Assembly (NCBI RefSeq): GCF_001680005.1
Contig: NC_033563.1
Location: 1,798,001-1,862,000, forward strand
DNA: 64,000 nt
Direction of reading: 5' to 3'
DNA from: Plasmodium coatneyi
Taxonomy: Eukaryota > Apicomplexa > Aconoidasida > Haemosporida > Plasmodiidae
Shown here: positions 23,545-35,104 of the stretch, piece by piece
How positions within the stretch are numbered: position 1 is the first letter of the stretch
Layout: the number at the start of each line of letters is the position of its first letter
The notes under the pieces: model-generated
Databases searched by the model: none
Told to the model about the DNA's origin: nothing
The model's input: the letters and a program-made list of their open reading frames with translations, nothing else
Program-made: the position numbers and the translations under genes

Positions 23545-26500
23545 ATGAGGGTTAGACGCCTGCAGAGCTACCTAACGGAGCGGAACCTACTGAAAAGGAG
23601 TTCACTGGATAACATAAAGAATTTAACGTTAGGGGTGGATGCCCTATACTTTTTACGAACGTGCAGTGAGTTGAAAGACGTTCTAAGTGACGTGTCTGGG
23701 TGTATTTCCCCATGTATATTTCACCTAATAGATAAGCAATGTGAGCATTTCAAGAGGTTAAACATAGATGTGATCTTTGTGTTTGACGGGATTACCCCCA
23801 GGGCGCACAAACTTTTTTCAGCACCAGTGCACCAGAACATAGAACAGGGATGGCTCTACTATGTGAACAGAGAAAAGAAGCAATCCAACTCAAATTTCGA
23901 AAAAGTATCTAACATATGTAATTCAGACGTTTCTTTTATATTGTTCCATTATTTAAAAGGTAAAGGATTCAAATGTATGTACGCTCCGTACCTGGCCATT
24001 TCACAGCTGTCCTATTTTGTTCATATCCACCTGATAGATGTAGTGTTTGGTCCTCCAACGATTATTCTGCAGAACGTATCTAAAGTTATTGTAAACTTTG
24101 AATGGAAGAAGAATTACTTCGAATGGGTGGACTTACCATTTTTACTGAATATTTGGAACGTAACGAATGAGCAACTGCTAGATGCATGTTTACTAGCGGG
24201 TACAGAATATTGTTTAACTTTTCCCTATTTAAATTTGTCCTATTTTAACCATGGGAGGAAGGAGTTTAGCTTCGAGACAGCGATTGAATTTATTCAGCAG
24301 GCATCTCTTGTAAGTTACTTGGAACAACTTCCGAATGATGAAGTGGGGGCGAATCATATCCAGGGGTATTGTGTTTGTAAGGCGTTGCTGAAATATCCTA
24401 TCGTTTTGCTTTGCAGTGGAGAGGTGGATTTTTTCACCAACGGGGTTGAAGTGGGAGGGGATAATCAATTGGAGGAAAATTCTCATACGGGGAAACAAAT
24501 GGATGACGGAGGTACACAGGGGGAGGAAAGTCAAGGCGTATCTCCAGTTTTCGGTGGTTCAGGCGGACCGCGTGAGGCCACGTCGGCTGGGAAAGGAGTG
24601 AACCAAGTGAACGGAGTGAACGAAGGGTATGGAAAGGTAAATGAGAATGTTACCATTGCATACAAAGAGGGAGGTACTGTGCCAAATGGAAAATCCTACA
24701 ACAATTGCGAAGAAAATAAGGGCAACGCCGGATGTTTCATCCCTAGTAATGATCGCATGCAGAGCGATGGAGCGAATTGCCTTAACGAAGAAGAAACGTC
24801 GGGGGAAGGTAATTTTATGGGAAAAAAAAAAACAGAAAAAAAAACCTTCAATGGTGAACATCTAATACCGGAAAATTATTTAAAAGTGGTTGGGGCGAAG
24901 TTTCCGACGAGCGTTTATTACCTAATGTCCATTGGACTTTTGAGCAAAAAGATCCTATGCGTCTTAGCGTTAGGAGAGTGGATAGACTACACACACCCGA
25001 TAATCGATTCGTTTGAGTATAGAGACTCTTTGATAGACTTGAGGGAGTACCGGTGCCGGATGTTGGGACTCATTTCTGTGAAATTGAACCCGTTTTTTTA
25101 CAAAAGGAAGATTAAATTTTTCGATTATGGGTCCTATGTGAATAACATTTTGGACGGAAAGGACAACTTCACGTATTTGGATGTGCACCTGGTGGATGGT
25201 TTTTTATGGGACATCAATAAGGCCAACGTGAGTGAAGAGATAAAGAGGCAAAACATCAGCAAGGTTGATTTGCAATTTATTTTGCGGTGGCACTTATACT
25301 CGGAGAGCAGGAGCATATCGCTCGTCTGTGGTAGGAGTGGCCACGTCACGGGAGAGGGGGCTCACAGCTCAGGGGGGTATACAACCGATGAACAGGATGG
25401 GGAAGGTACATCCGAAGTGGGTAATGCATCCAATGCAGGTGATCATTCCGATGTGGAAAGTGCACCCGAGGGGGAATCACGTGCAGACCGAGTGACGAAG
25501 CATTATAACGATTATTACAAGAAGCTGCTGAAGGTGAACAATCAGAACTTTGAGAGCATCCTCTCTTTGGTGTATTACATGTTTCTGGAAAATTTGGGAA
25601 TTTTCACAAAAAATTGTGGCGTCACTGTTTTTGGTCTTCTCCTGTCAGAAGTCAGAAACAAAGACATCGACAGTAACATTCTGATCATTTTTGAATTATT
25701 GAAGTTTGGCTTTTTGACGACGGAGCCATTGGTACCTCCACAGGGAGAGTCCTATCCGGAGAATGCTTACGCATCTGTTTTAAATTGTAGAAAATTGACT
25801 GAACAGGATAGGAAAAGTGTTACCCTTTTGTCTAGAATATATTCCCTATATAATGTAGACATAGATAAGTACACAACATATGATGGGCTGATCGACTTTG
25901 ATCTCTGTGCCTTTTTCGCTGTCGTGAAAATTATTAAAAAGACACTGAGACAGTTGTTGCAGGCTTGTGTTGCCAATGTACTTATAAGTAATATGGATTT
26001 GATTCACCTTTTGCCTGAAAATCTTTACAACCCTAACGATAGTAGCATTTCTGGTTTTTTCGTAACGCACCACCTTATGGGCGTTTTAACGAAATATTTT
26101 TTGCTATTCAATTTTGACGATTTGAAAGGGGGAGAGAAAACATCCTTCGCTGATCTTTCAGGGGGGTCCACCAGTGGGGGAGAAAGTACTACCTCTGATA
26201 GGGCAAATGGGGAGGGTGCAAAATCTGAACCGGTAGTAGATGAAAAGGTGCACAGGGAAATAAGCATGGCAGATGTGGAAGAGAGTAACTCGAAGAATAA
26301 CAATCTATGTCAAAACGGAAGGGATGAAAAAATCTCCCGAGCGGAATCATCCCTCCCACCTCAAAATGAAAGGGTTTGCAAAACGGAGCATGCTGAACAA
26401 AGGGATCTTCAACCGTTGAAGGAGAATTCTTCGAGGATGGATGCGAATATGCCTAAAGAAGGAGTAGAACCAAATGATGCTAACACTTGGAAGGGTTGCA

Positions 26501-26967
26501 CCAAAGGTGAGAACAAACCGAATGGGGACCATGCCTATGAGGGGGACAGCACTGTGGAGGATGTATGCACTGATGAAGGGAATGGACCAAAGGATCACGA
26601 CATCGTGGGGGAAAGTGGCGCACCTGGTAGTGACAGCTACGAATGCGAAGTGACGGAAAATGTAGTAGGTCAAAACGGCCATTACGCCACTGACCAAGAT
26701 AATTCACAAAACAACTTTAACGAATTTGAAAAGGCGGTGAGGAAAAACTTCCCGAGTTTCCTAAACCCAATCATTGATTTATGTAATGCGATAAACACGT
26801 GGCGGGACCACCTCAGTTTGATCACGCAGCTGGAGAAGCATACCAATGTGTACGACTTGGTCTCAGACCTAAAAGCGGCAGATCAATTTTTGCAGAAAAA
26901 AATACACTACATAGGGCTGGACAAGACGACGGCATACATTAACATTTGCGCGTCGAACAACGCGTAG
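23545..26967 (+). CDS. MKT1-like protein with inactive XPG-type nuclease fold
   Basis: Encodes 1140 residues from the ATG at 23545 (MRVRRLQSYLTERNLL); the frame is open to a GTG slightly upstream, which I did not use. The N terminus follows the XPG/FEN1 layout: LGVDALYFL at about residues 29-36 and VIFVFDG at about 77-83. A second block, CMYAPYLAISQLSYF, sits where active nucleases have an acidic EAEA-type motif. LLDACLLAGTEYC (about 211-222) replaces the usual acidic-glycine GCDYC-type motif. Loss of those catalytic acids is typical of MKT1, a post-transcriptional regulator that works with PBP1/ataxin-2 proteins in yeast and trypanosomes. The C-terminal half (helical, about 480-860 and 1070-1130) fits the MKT1 N and C domains. 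Polar low-complexity inserts lie at about 290-430, 600-650 and 860-1060. Single exon. Confidence 0.8.
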   Translation: MRVRRLQSYLTERNLLKRSSLDNIKNLTLGVDALYFLRTCSELKDVLSDVSGCISPCIFHLIDKQCEHFKRLNIDVIFVFDGITPRAHKLFSAPVHQNIEQGWLYYVNREKKQSNSNFEKVSNICNSDVSFILFHYLKGKGFKCMYAPYLAISQLSYFVHIHLIDVVFGPPTIILQNVSKVIVNFEWKKNYFEWVDLPFLLNIWNVTNEQLLDACLLAGTEYCLTFPYLNLSYFNHGRKEFSFETAIEFIQQASLVSYLEQLPNDEVGANHIQGYCVCKALLKYPIVLLCSGEVDFFTNGVEVGGDNQLEENSHTGKQMDDGGTQGEESQGVSPVFGGSGGPREATSAGKGVNQVNGVNEGYGKVNENVTIAYKEGGTVPNGKSYNNCEENKGNAGCFIPSNDRMQSDGANCLNEEETSGEGNFMGKKKTEKKTFNGEHLIPENYLKVVGAKFPTSVYYLMSIGLLSKKILCVLALGEWIDYTHPIIDSFEYRDSLIDLREYRCRMLGLISVKLNPFFYKRKIKFFDYGSYVNNILDGKDNFTYLDVHLVDGFLWDINKANVSEEIKRQNISKVDLQFILRWHLYSESRSISLVCGRSGHVTGEGAHSSGGYTTDEQDGEGTSEVGNASNAGDHSDVESAPEGESRADRVTKHYNDYYKKLLKVNNQNFESILSLVYYMFLENLGIFTKNCGVTVFGLLLSEVRNKDIDSNILIIFELLKFGFLTTEPLVPPQGESYPENAYASVLNCRKLTEQDRKSVTLLSRIYSLYNVDIDKYTTYDGLIDFDLCAFFAVVKIIKKTLRQLLQACVANVLISNMDLIHLLPENLYNPNDSSISGFFVTHHLMGVLTKYFLLFNFDDLKGGEKTSFADLSGGSTSGGESTTSDRANGEGAKSEPVVDEKVHREISMADVEESNSKNNNLCQNGRDEKISRAESSLPPQNERVCKTEHAEQRDLQPLKENSSRMDANMPKEGVEPNDANTWKGCTKGENKPNGDHAYEGDSTVEDVCTDEGNGPKDHDIVGESGAPGSDSYECEVTENVVGQNGHYATDQDNSQNNFNEFEKAVRKNFPSFLNPIIDLCNAINTWRDHLSLITQLEKHTNVYDLVSDLKAADQFLQKKIHYIGLDKTTAYINICASNNA

Positions 26968-27029
26968 GGTGTGTTCATATGTGGGTCTTTTTTTGCCCAT
27001 TCGAATGATTCGCCTATCTGTCGGCATGC

Positions 27030-27067
<38 letters not shown>

Positions 27068-27991
27068 ATCTTCGGAACGCCCAGTGTGTGCACCTCATTA
27101 TGAGTGACCCACACACACAAATAAAAACGTTGCACCGTTGGAGGACCAATTTAAACGCAATTCAAGCCGCATCGGTTAGCAGAACGGTGAGTTAATTTCG
27201 GGTGTGTGCGCCTGCCTGCATAAGTTCGACTTGGTTAAATGGGGCAACACCGAGTGGGGAGCAGTAAGCACGCGTTCAACGGCGTTAAACTTGCGTTGCG
27301 CCCCCGAGGTCAATCCCAAATGAACACCCCAAGTAAAGACAAATCAAACCGCTCCCCAAGTTGGACGGACACACTTAACAAGCCATTTGTTTAAAATTTT
27401 TTGTCTCAAGCCAAATGCACGGCAACAGGTAATGGCACTATATTTAATTAAAATTTTTTTTTTTTTAAGATTAATTAGAACTATTTTGGAAAAAAAAAAA
27501 AAACACGAAAAAAAGAAAAGGTCAGAAAAAGCGTCATTTTTCATGGAATGCGTATTGACACTTGTTACGTGCATCCATCTTTGGGTAAATATGCATATAG
27601 CTAGAATCATGCATGGGTGTAATCCTGTGTCAGTTCGCTTTTTTTTTTTTTTTTTTTTTAAGGTAACACTCGTGAAAGACGCATTACCAGGCGGGAAAAA
27701 ATATATGAAAATATTTGCTTATTTTATTTTATTATTATTTTTTTTTTGTCTCATTCTGTTGCAGGGTTCAGGGGTGGAAAACGGAAGGGCAGCGCGTCGC
27801 TATAGAACAGCATCGAAACAACGTCGAAAAAACGTAGAAAGAACGTCGAAACGACGCCTGTGCGACGCGGCCGCCGGTGGGATGATCACTTTCACAATTG
27901 AACACAAAAAAAGGGGGCGCATGCTTAACTAAATGTACTTAAAAATGGGATAGAGCAAACCGACCAACCTACGACCTAACGGCCAACCCAA
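26968..27991. other. Convergent spacer between MKT1-like gene and IMC1c
   Basis: About 1 kb between two facing genes, with T runs near 27032-27062 and 27639-27659. An open frame at 27387-27932 (+) is interrupted by homopolymers and reads as lysine- and phenylalanine-rich non-coding sequence, so it is not called. Confidence 0.55.
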
Positions 27992-28870
27992 TCAATTACA
28001 GGCGGAGGTGCAGCAGCCTACAGGTTTGGCCTCCTCAGAGGGCAGTCTCTTCATCTGCAAGCTTCCCAATGGTTCGAAATTGGAGGTGGGGATGCTGCTT
28101 CTGTGTTGTTCGTAACTTGCTCTTCCACTTCCGCTGTACTGATTGAAGAAATTAATTTGTGAAAAGTCTTCGCTGCGGATATTGCTCTGATTATTTAGGC
28201 TGGAAGATTGCTTGTTCATAAAATCTAGACTTCTGCTGTAGGCATTTTGTGAATATGCCTTCTCGTTATACTCATTATAGGAGTTCATTTGTTGCTGATA
28301 GGCGCTGTTATCCAAGCTGTATCTCTCTTGTCCCTTTCTTTGGGTATACTTTTCGTACTCCTCTTCCCAGTTAATATTTTTTGAGTTTCTTGGAATGTAT
28401 TTAATGACTTCTTCAGCATCTTCTATTTCTTTAAATCTAACTACTTCCTTAATTTGGGGTACTTCTACAATTTTGTCATGCCATTTTTCGATAATTTTCT
28501 GTCTCTCCACAACCTTCTCTACAACTTCAATTTTGGGCACGTACTTATTCTTGTAGTGAATGTGTGGCACTTCAACTATTTTTTCTATATACTTAACTTC
28601 TGGTACCTCTACAATTTTTTCTACAATGTGGGTGACATTTTTAGGAACGTGAATAATTTTCTCTTGAATGATTGTTTTTGGGACAAATTTTTCTACCGTT
28701 TTGATAACGGGGACTTCAACAGTTTTGGTGACCACATCGACAGGTTGGTACGCCGTTAGGGCAACCCACTTTCGGTCAACTGTGGATGTTTCCTTGGCAT
28801 CCATGGAATCTGCTTTTTGGAAACTGTTGGAGCTTCTGATTGACCCTTCCATTTTGTTCGTTGGGAGCAC
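27992..28870 (-). CDS. IMC1c: Alveolin, inner membrane complex protein 1c
   Basis: Encodes up to 292 residues in one exon. Residues about 45-150 are the alveolin core: repeating Val/Pro/Glu/Lys blocks such as VEKIVEVPEVKYIEKIVEVP and a later WHDKIVEVPQIKEVVRF. The tail is Gln/Ser/Asn/Tyr-rich and ends VGCCTSACN, with three cysteines in the last seven residues. Alveolins build the subpellicular network beneath the inner membrane complex and give the parasite shape and strength. The choice of IMC1c over other alveolins rests on size, the short tail and the remembered neighbourhood next to ribosomal protein S20. The start could be 28870 or the methionine at 28852 (MEGSIRSS); both are in frame. 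Confidence 0.85.
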   Translation of the reverse strand: MLPTNKMEGSIRSSNSFQKADSMDAKETSTVDRKWVALTAYQPVDVVTKTVEVPVIKTVEKFVPKTIIQEKIIHVPKNVTHIVEKIVEVPEVKYIEKIVEVPHIHYKNKYVPKIEVVEKVVERQKIIEKWHDKIVEVPQIKEVVRFKEIEDAEEVIKYIPRNSKNINWEEEYEKYTQRKGQERYSLDNSAYQQQMNSYNEYNEKAYSQNAYSRSLDFMNKQSSSLNNQSNIRSEDFSQINFFNQYSGSGRASYEQHRSSIPTSNFEPLGSLQMKRLPSEEAKPVGCCTSACN

Positions 28871-29129
28871 AGCACACGAGAAGCCTTTGTGTAGGCAAAA
28901 AAAAAAAAAAAAAAAACTGGGAAAAAAAAATGTAGCTAAAAATTAGCACTATTGGGAAAGCAGGTTAATTTCACGGGTTGCTCATTTATGTGCAATTTGG
29001 CAAGTGCGATTGTGGGGATGGTGTAAAACTTTTGCGTTTAAATGAGATGTCGCGTGGAAAATTAAGCAAAAAGGAGAAGGCGGTTGGAAATGGCGAATGG
29101 GGAAAAAATAGCACAGAGTGGATTCGCAA

Positions 29130-29191
29130 AAAACAAATTAGCAACAAAACAGATTTGCAACAGAACAAATTCGCGACAGAACAAATACAAC
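29130..29191. repeat. Degenerate 16-bp tandem repeat, about 4 copies
   Basis: Successive units read like AAAACAAATTAGCAAC, AAAACAGATTTGCAAC, AGAACAAATTCGCGAC and a truncated AGAACAAATACAAC. Located about 0.3 kb upstream of the IMC1c start. Confidence 0.75.
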
Positions 29192-29400
29192 ACACAAACA
29201 AAATACAGTACTAGCTCGGGGCGAAAAAAAAAAAAAAAAAAAAAAACAGATGAAGAACTGTTCTGTTAAGTTTTAAACGCTAATCAAAATGGTGAAAACA
29301 AAACAAAAAAAAGAAATGAAAGAAGAAAGGAAAAATTAGGAAAAACGTTTCAATTCACGTTCAATCGGTTATCCGCTAAAGTTGTTACATTTAGATTTAA

Positions 29401-29454
29401 TTTGTTTAACCTGTTAACCTGTTTAACATGTTTAACTTTTTTAACTTGTTAAAC
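29401..29454. repeat. Degenerate TGTTTAAC repeat
   Basis: About six irregular copies of an 8-10 base unit around GTTTAACCT or TTAACTTG, upstream of IMC1c, followed by a TTTG/TTCG tetranucleotide run. Confidence 0.6.
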
Positions 29455-32302
29455 TGATTTTTCGTCGTTTGTTTTTGTTTCCTTTTTATTTATTCATTTG
29501 TTTGTTCGTTCGTTTGTTTAGTTTTTTTTTTTTTTTTTTTCACAAATGGTACTATCACTAGTTATTACTCCTTTTTAGAAAAAAAAAAAAAAAAAAATAG
29601 CTTTACGGCACAATACGCGGTTATCACATGAACAGTTCAGGTAAATTTACTCACCTAACTTTGCGAGTGCATATAACTCTTAGTATTTTAAAGGTGGTTG
29701 CTGCGAACAAATTAGGGAAAATTTATAACATTTGAATTAAAGAACATTATGTGTACGTTTTTTTTCACCTTTATGCTGTTTTGTTTTTCTCTTTTGTTTT
29801 AAATGTACACACAAAAACGACATTGTGTGGAACGCGGTTGTAGAGGTGTACGGTACACATGTAAATAAATAGCTGTAAATTAAAAAAAAAAAAAAAAAAA
29901 AAATGCACACAAAAAAATGGCTGTTCATAAAAAAAATTCTCATATAACGGTTCACATCTCTCACAAAAAAAAAAAAAAAAAAAAAATTGCTACCACTTAG
30001 TTGTCACATAATTTTATGATACAAAAAAGGAATTTATGTGAAACAGCCACATGTTGGAAAATGGAAATTCTCCCATTCTGCGGGGGATATTTCAATTATT
30101 AAAAACTTTTATTACACTTTTCCAGTGTGTGGATTTTTGGTTTACACATTATTGGTATGTTTATATATGTACACATGGGTAACACATGTGTGTATATACA
30201 GATTGGCCATCCTTTAATATACAATGCAGGTTGAGGATGTGAGTGAACTGCTTCTCGCACAACGTTTATGCGATAATGAAACGCCACCACCATTCGCACA
30301 TTCTGTTAAGTATCTATATTTAATAAGCAGTTACATTTTTTTTTTTTCTCTCTCATTCCCTTTTTGCTGTACACGGTACATGTTCATAGTGGGTGACAAA
30401 CGAAATGTTTCTATTTTTTCGAATTAGCCATTTGGGCAAAGCGCCGATCGAATTGCTGAATGAGGGGCACGAGGCCTTTTTCTTTTTCAGCAGGTAAGAT
30501 GAGGTAAAAAATAAAAAACATGTACAAATGTTTTGCGGAAATTTTCCACTCGAGTGGAGAGGAACAGTTGTGAGCGTGACCAAGTACGTGGCGCAGTTGA
30601 ACTTGTACACCTTTAAGTAATCGCTTACATGAACCTATATAGACGGAGGAACTGCCTTCACCTGCACATGCACAATGATGTAAAAATGGAACGTTCACTC
30701 TACTTTTCGCACTTTTGTAACCTTACAAATGTGCACAACTATTCACTTTTGTGCTTTTCGAAAAATGTTAGCGGTTTAACGGGGAAAAATAATTAAAGAA
30801 AATGATGTCTTGTAAATTTCGGGAAATAAAATTTTTTGTTTTATTTTAAAATGAACGCTGAGGGAGTAGGTAAATCGGTTACCCTATATATGATTCCTTT
30901 TCCCCATTTTGTTCTTTCCCGCATTGTGTTAATGAAGCAAAAAGGTACATATAAAAATGCCACTTCCACTCGCATCGCGTAAGCGAGTTTTAAAACCACA
31001 ATTCAAGATATGCCGCTTGTTAGTATACTAGCCTTGGTCGCGCTTGGTCATGCGCCCTCGCACTAACAGCATCAAAAAGGGTACTAAACAGGAACATACT
31101 AATTTTATCCAACTTTGCGGCTTAATCGGAATGGTGAATAAGCGATTAAAATGGGCATTTGTTACAATTTAATTGACCTACAAAATATTTTTACATTTTC
31201 CTCGCCCTCCTTAATTCATCAGCATTAAATACGCAAATGTATGAAAAATGTAATAAAAAAAATTATGTGCCTCAATGTTCATGCGCATAAATTTTTATGA
31301 CAACATATTATGGGCTTATACGGAAAATGCATATGGTGATGTAGGTGCACCTTTTTATAGCATACTGCTGTACCCCCACTTCCTATTCGATCACATAGCA
31401 TACATTTTTGACAAAAAAGGAAAAAAAAAAAAAAATAATTAAAGGACATAAAAATGAATAAACTTTTGCGACAATATTTGTATAATCGAAATGGCGTAAA
31501 TTAATTTAATGTGGCATTTATGTAGTTGCCTGAATTGAGAATCCTGTGAGCACGTTACTTTAATGCCTCGCGCGTATACTCTGTGTTGCAGGCGTTGACA
31601 GAAAAGCGTACATATAAAATAAAATACATTTTCCATACACATGCGTAGCGCCCCGCGGTAAAAAATAAATGCTCCTTCACGGCAAGGTTTATGTAGCTCC
31701 TTTTTATAGCAACTGTGAAAAAGCCTACTAAATAAAAATTGGGTGACAATATTTAATTTAAGCACCGTGGAAAAAAGTGAACACAGAGTTGGTAGCGTTT
31801 GCTAGTGAACCTTATCCTTTTTTTTTTTTTTTTTTTTAAGCCGTTCCCATAGGCCACCTTTCTTACCCTTCATCGTACAGGTACAAAAATTGTATACGTA
31901 AAATGTAAGCACAAAAAATGCATTAATGACTCTTCAATACTTCTTTTTTAAAACGTCATCGCGCATTAAACTATACATTTAAAATACGAAAAAAAAAAAA
32001 AAATTCAATCAAATAATCTCTCGCAATATCGTAACATTGTATGCCATTCGCATGGAACAAATAAAGCACGAAGTGATCCTTTTTAAAAACAATCCAAGCG
32101 CCTTGTATTTTACAAAAATGTTCCAAAGGAGGAGATAATAAGAAATTACAATACTAGCCATATCGTATTAACATACCTATCACGTACGTGACCCAGCAAA
32201 TTGTAAAAATTTGAAAAAGGGGAAAATAAACTTTTTGTTAATTTTTTTTTTTAACGAACCATTAACGCAAATTCACCTTGACCACATTTCGCCTTCCCAA
32301 AA

Positions 32303-32918
32303 ATGAGTAAATTGATGAAAGGAGCCGTTGAGAGCGAGAAGTTTAGACTTCGTCGCATTCGTATTGCTTTAACCTCCAAAAGTTTGAGGGCCATAGAGAA
32401 AGGTAAGAATTTTCCCCCTCCCCCCATATTTGCAAATGGGAAACCAACGTGTATACTGATGGCAATGTAGTATCAGCTTTGCCCAAGGGGGAGAAAGAAG
32501 AGCGATATATTATATATTTCGTGCGAACTGCGTAAATATATACGTAATGAGCTGAACCGTGTACACATGGTGGAACCCCTGCATATTCATGTTTTCTTTC
32601 ACTCGTGCATTTTCTCATGAACGCTTTTTTCAAATATGTGCTTCCCCCTTCACTACTTCAGTCTGCAGCGACATCATGAAAGGCGCGAAGGAAAAGAACC
32701 TAAACGTGTCCGGACCAGTGAGGCTACCAGTAAAAACGCTCAGAATAACGACAAGAAAATCCCCCTGCGGTGAGGGTACCAACACCTGGGATAGGTTCGA
32801 GCTCAGAATTTATAAAAGACTGATTGACTTATATTCCCAATGTGAGGTTGTTACTCAGATGACTTCCATTAACATTGATCCTGGGGTTGAGGTGGAGGTT
32901 ATTATAACAGATTCGTAA
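32303..32918 (+). CDS. RPS20: 40S ribosomal protein S20 (uS10)
   Basis: Two exons, 32303-32402 and 32662-32918, encode 118 residues. The donor is GTAAGA, the acceptor ACTTCAG ends at 32661, and phase is one base plus two (giving V in EKVCSDIM). The N-terminal exon supplies RLRRIRIALTSKSLRAIEKV, the uS10 start. The second exon carries GPVRLPVKTLRITTRKSPCG and the histidine-free variant of the conserved WDRFELRIYKRLIDL block. The protein sits in the head of the small subunit. Length equals human RPS20 (119) to within one residue. Starting inside the second exon would lose a third of the fold, so the spliced start is preferred. Confidence 0.95.
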
Positions 32919-34391
32919 ATTAAGGGAAAAAAAAAAAAAAAAAAAAAAAAATTAATTTGATGAAGACAGGGGATATACGTATACGAGTACAAAAAAGGGA
33001 CCAATGGGTATAGAAACATTTCGTAGAAGAGTAGGAAAATTGTTACGCCCAAATTTTGTGCCTGTTGAAATTGCTGTTTGAAATGCTTCATTCCTCCTTT
33101 ATTTACTTTTTTTTTTTTTTTTTCTCCTTTTTATTACGTTTCCTGTTACGTTTTTTACTACGCCACTTGTGCGCTTTTTCTTCTTTTGTTTTTTTATGGA
33201 TTTTAATTGAACCAAAAAGTGGATAACAGTTAGGAATAAACGTAATTAATTTACTTGTGAATAGCTTAATATAAAAATTGGAAAAAAAAAAAAAGGCATT
33301 TATTTTGTTATTGTGTTGGCAATACGAGGTGGTGCTCATTTGGGAAGTTGCGCCTTTCAAAACGCACCAGAACATTTCGATCCGTGGAAGGTATGTTTTA
33401 GTATGGGCGGAAAATTTTCCAAGCGGACTTTGAAACACGCCTATTCCTGCAGAAGGGGTGTGCATATGCTACAGGTGAAGTGTAGCAACCCAGCCATGCA
33501 TCCATTCCAGCTCAGCGACTTACATTGTCTTTTACCATACGAACGTGCTATTTACAAGAATGACGCATGCGTTACAAATGTTATGCGCATTAAATGGTTT
33601 TAATGGAGAGGCCCCACATGAGGATAGCTTAATTTGGCACAAACGCACGTTATGTCACTCTCAATTGGGGTGATTAGAAGGTCATACGTGTTTATAAAAG
33701 GTCGCTCTCTTTGTCTACTGCCCATTTTGTCTCTCCTTTCTTTTACAACAGTCCATGTTACGAAATTGATTATATCGCAGTGTTTCCCAAAAATGTGCAC
33801 TTAAAAAAAAAAAAAAAAAAAGGGGGGGGTAATAAAATTGGCCTCTTTTTCAAGTTCCATTTTTTTTGCACATTTTTGAAGTGACGCATGCATAGTTGTA
33901 AGAATACGTTGGAGCAACATAGACAATTTTTTTTTTTTTTTTTTTTTTTTTGTTTGCTCCACTTTGAAGGAATGCAATTCAGTGCACATCACATTTACGC
34001 AGTTGTGCCACTTGGGGGGAGGGTTACAAATGGTCTATTCGTGCAGTTGTGTATGTATAGAATATTTGCGTTTGGCCATTTTTGTTTTCTTTTGTTTTCC
34101 AGAACATGGCGTTGTTAGCAGGAAAATTTTGTGCGTAAGAGGGGGGTAAGGGAGAATTGTGAAGAAATTTTACCCTTTGCCGCAATAGGGTGGTAACATT
34201 TGGTTGCGTCCGCGTCGCGTCGGTTTCGCGTCCGTGTTCCATCCTGTTGTGCGGTCACTGTGTAGTGCATATGTGTATCCTTTATTTTATTCTTTTTTTT
34301 TCCTATTTCAACAGCTTCATTGGGAGTATTTTAATGTCTACCTCCAGGGTTCAACAAACGCATGCATGCTATAATACCACGTCTTTCGAAA

Positions 34392-34427
<36 letters not shown>

Positions 34428-35104
34428 AATTCCACTCAGAGTGATTAATTCTGAGGATATGTGGGAAGTCAATTTTGGGGAAGTGGGGGTACACCAAAGA
34501 TGACTGTGTGCACACCACAACCAAATATGCAGACGCGTCAAATTGTTTGATTAGTTAAAAAGTGAGACTTCCATGACCTATCTATTTGTGTAAAAACTTC
34601 GATTTTTTTCTTTTTTTTTAAGTATCAATTTGAGTTTAATTTTGTTACTGCGCGAGTGTGTACTTAACAGCGTGTGTGTGCTTGCCGTGTGTGACTGGAT
34701 TTATTCTAACTGGAGTGGCCCCTCATATATGCATACCTTTTTTTTGTGTGTGAATTTATTCCGTCCGCAGAAGAAACATGCATGTGCTCCACTCTGTACA
34801 AAGGGGCATAACCTCTTGTAAGAGAATTAAACAACATCGAAATGTGATTGATGTGCATGACTTTTTTTATCACAGACACCTTGCTGACTGTATCGTGGTG
34901 TAAATATGGGCATACATTAGTAGCCCCTTCAAGTATCACCCCTTTCACGAATTTTCCCAACACAAACAAGTTGTAACATGTGTAGATCGGTAAGCTCAGC
35001 TACCTCAAGGTAAACAGATTACCCCGTGTTACAGTAAATATAACGTCCCACTATTGGGCTGATCCCTTTTCGGCGTGCACAAAAGCATCCTGGGAGAGAG
35101 CAAA
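32919..35104. other. Intergenic region between S20 and the 1618-residue gene
   Basis: About 2.2 kb with several A/T runs (A31 at 34395-34425, T runs near 33107 and 33927). Frames at 33313-33603 and 33103-33465 have no coding character. It holds the S20 3' UTR and the next promoter. Confidence 0.55.
34395..34425. repeat. Poly(A) tract, 31 bases
   Basis: An uninterrupted A run about 0.7 kb upstream of the 1618-residue gene. Confidence 0.9.

Larger units (their letters stand above)
28871..32302. other. Long divergent intergenic region (IMC1c / S20)
   Basis: About 3.4 kb containing the promoters of IMC1c (leftward) and ribosomal protein S20 (rightward). It holds a 16-base degenerate repeat at 29130-29191, a GTTTAAC-type repeat at 29401-29454, a TTTG/TTCG run near 29496-29519 and many A/T homopolymers. 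No coding frame is convincing. Confidence 0.55.

Noticed and set aside
27387..27932. 181-codon plus-strand frame beside IMC1c
   Set aside because: Built largely from A and T homopolymers translated as Lys and Phe; it sits in a tail-to-tail spacer.
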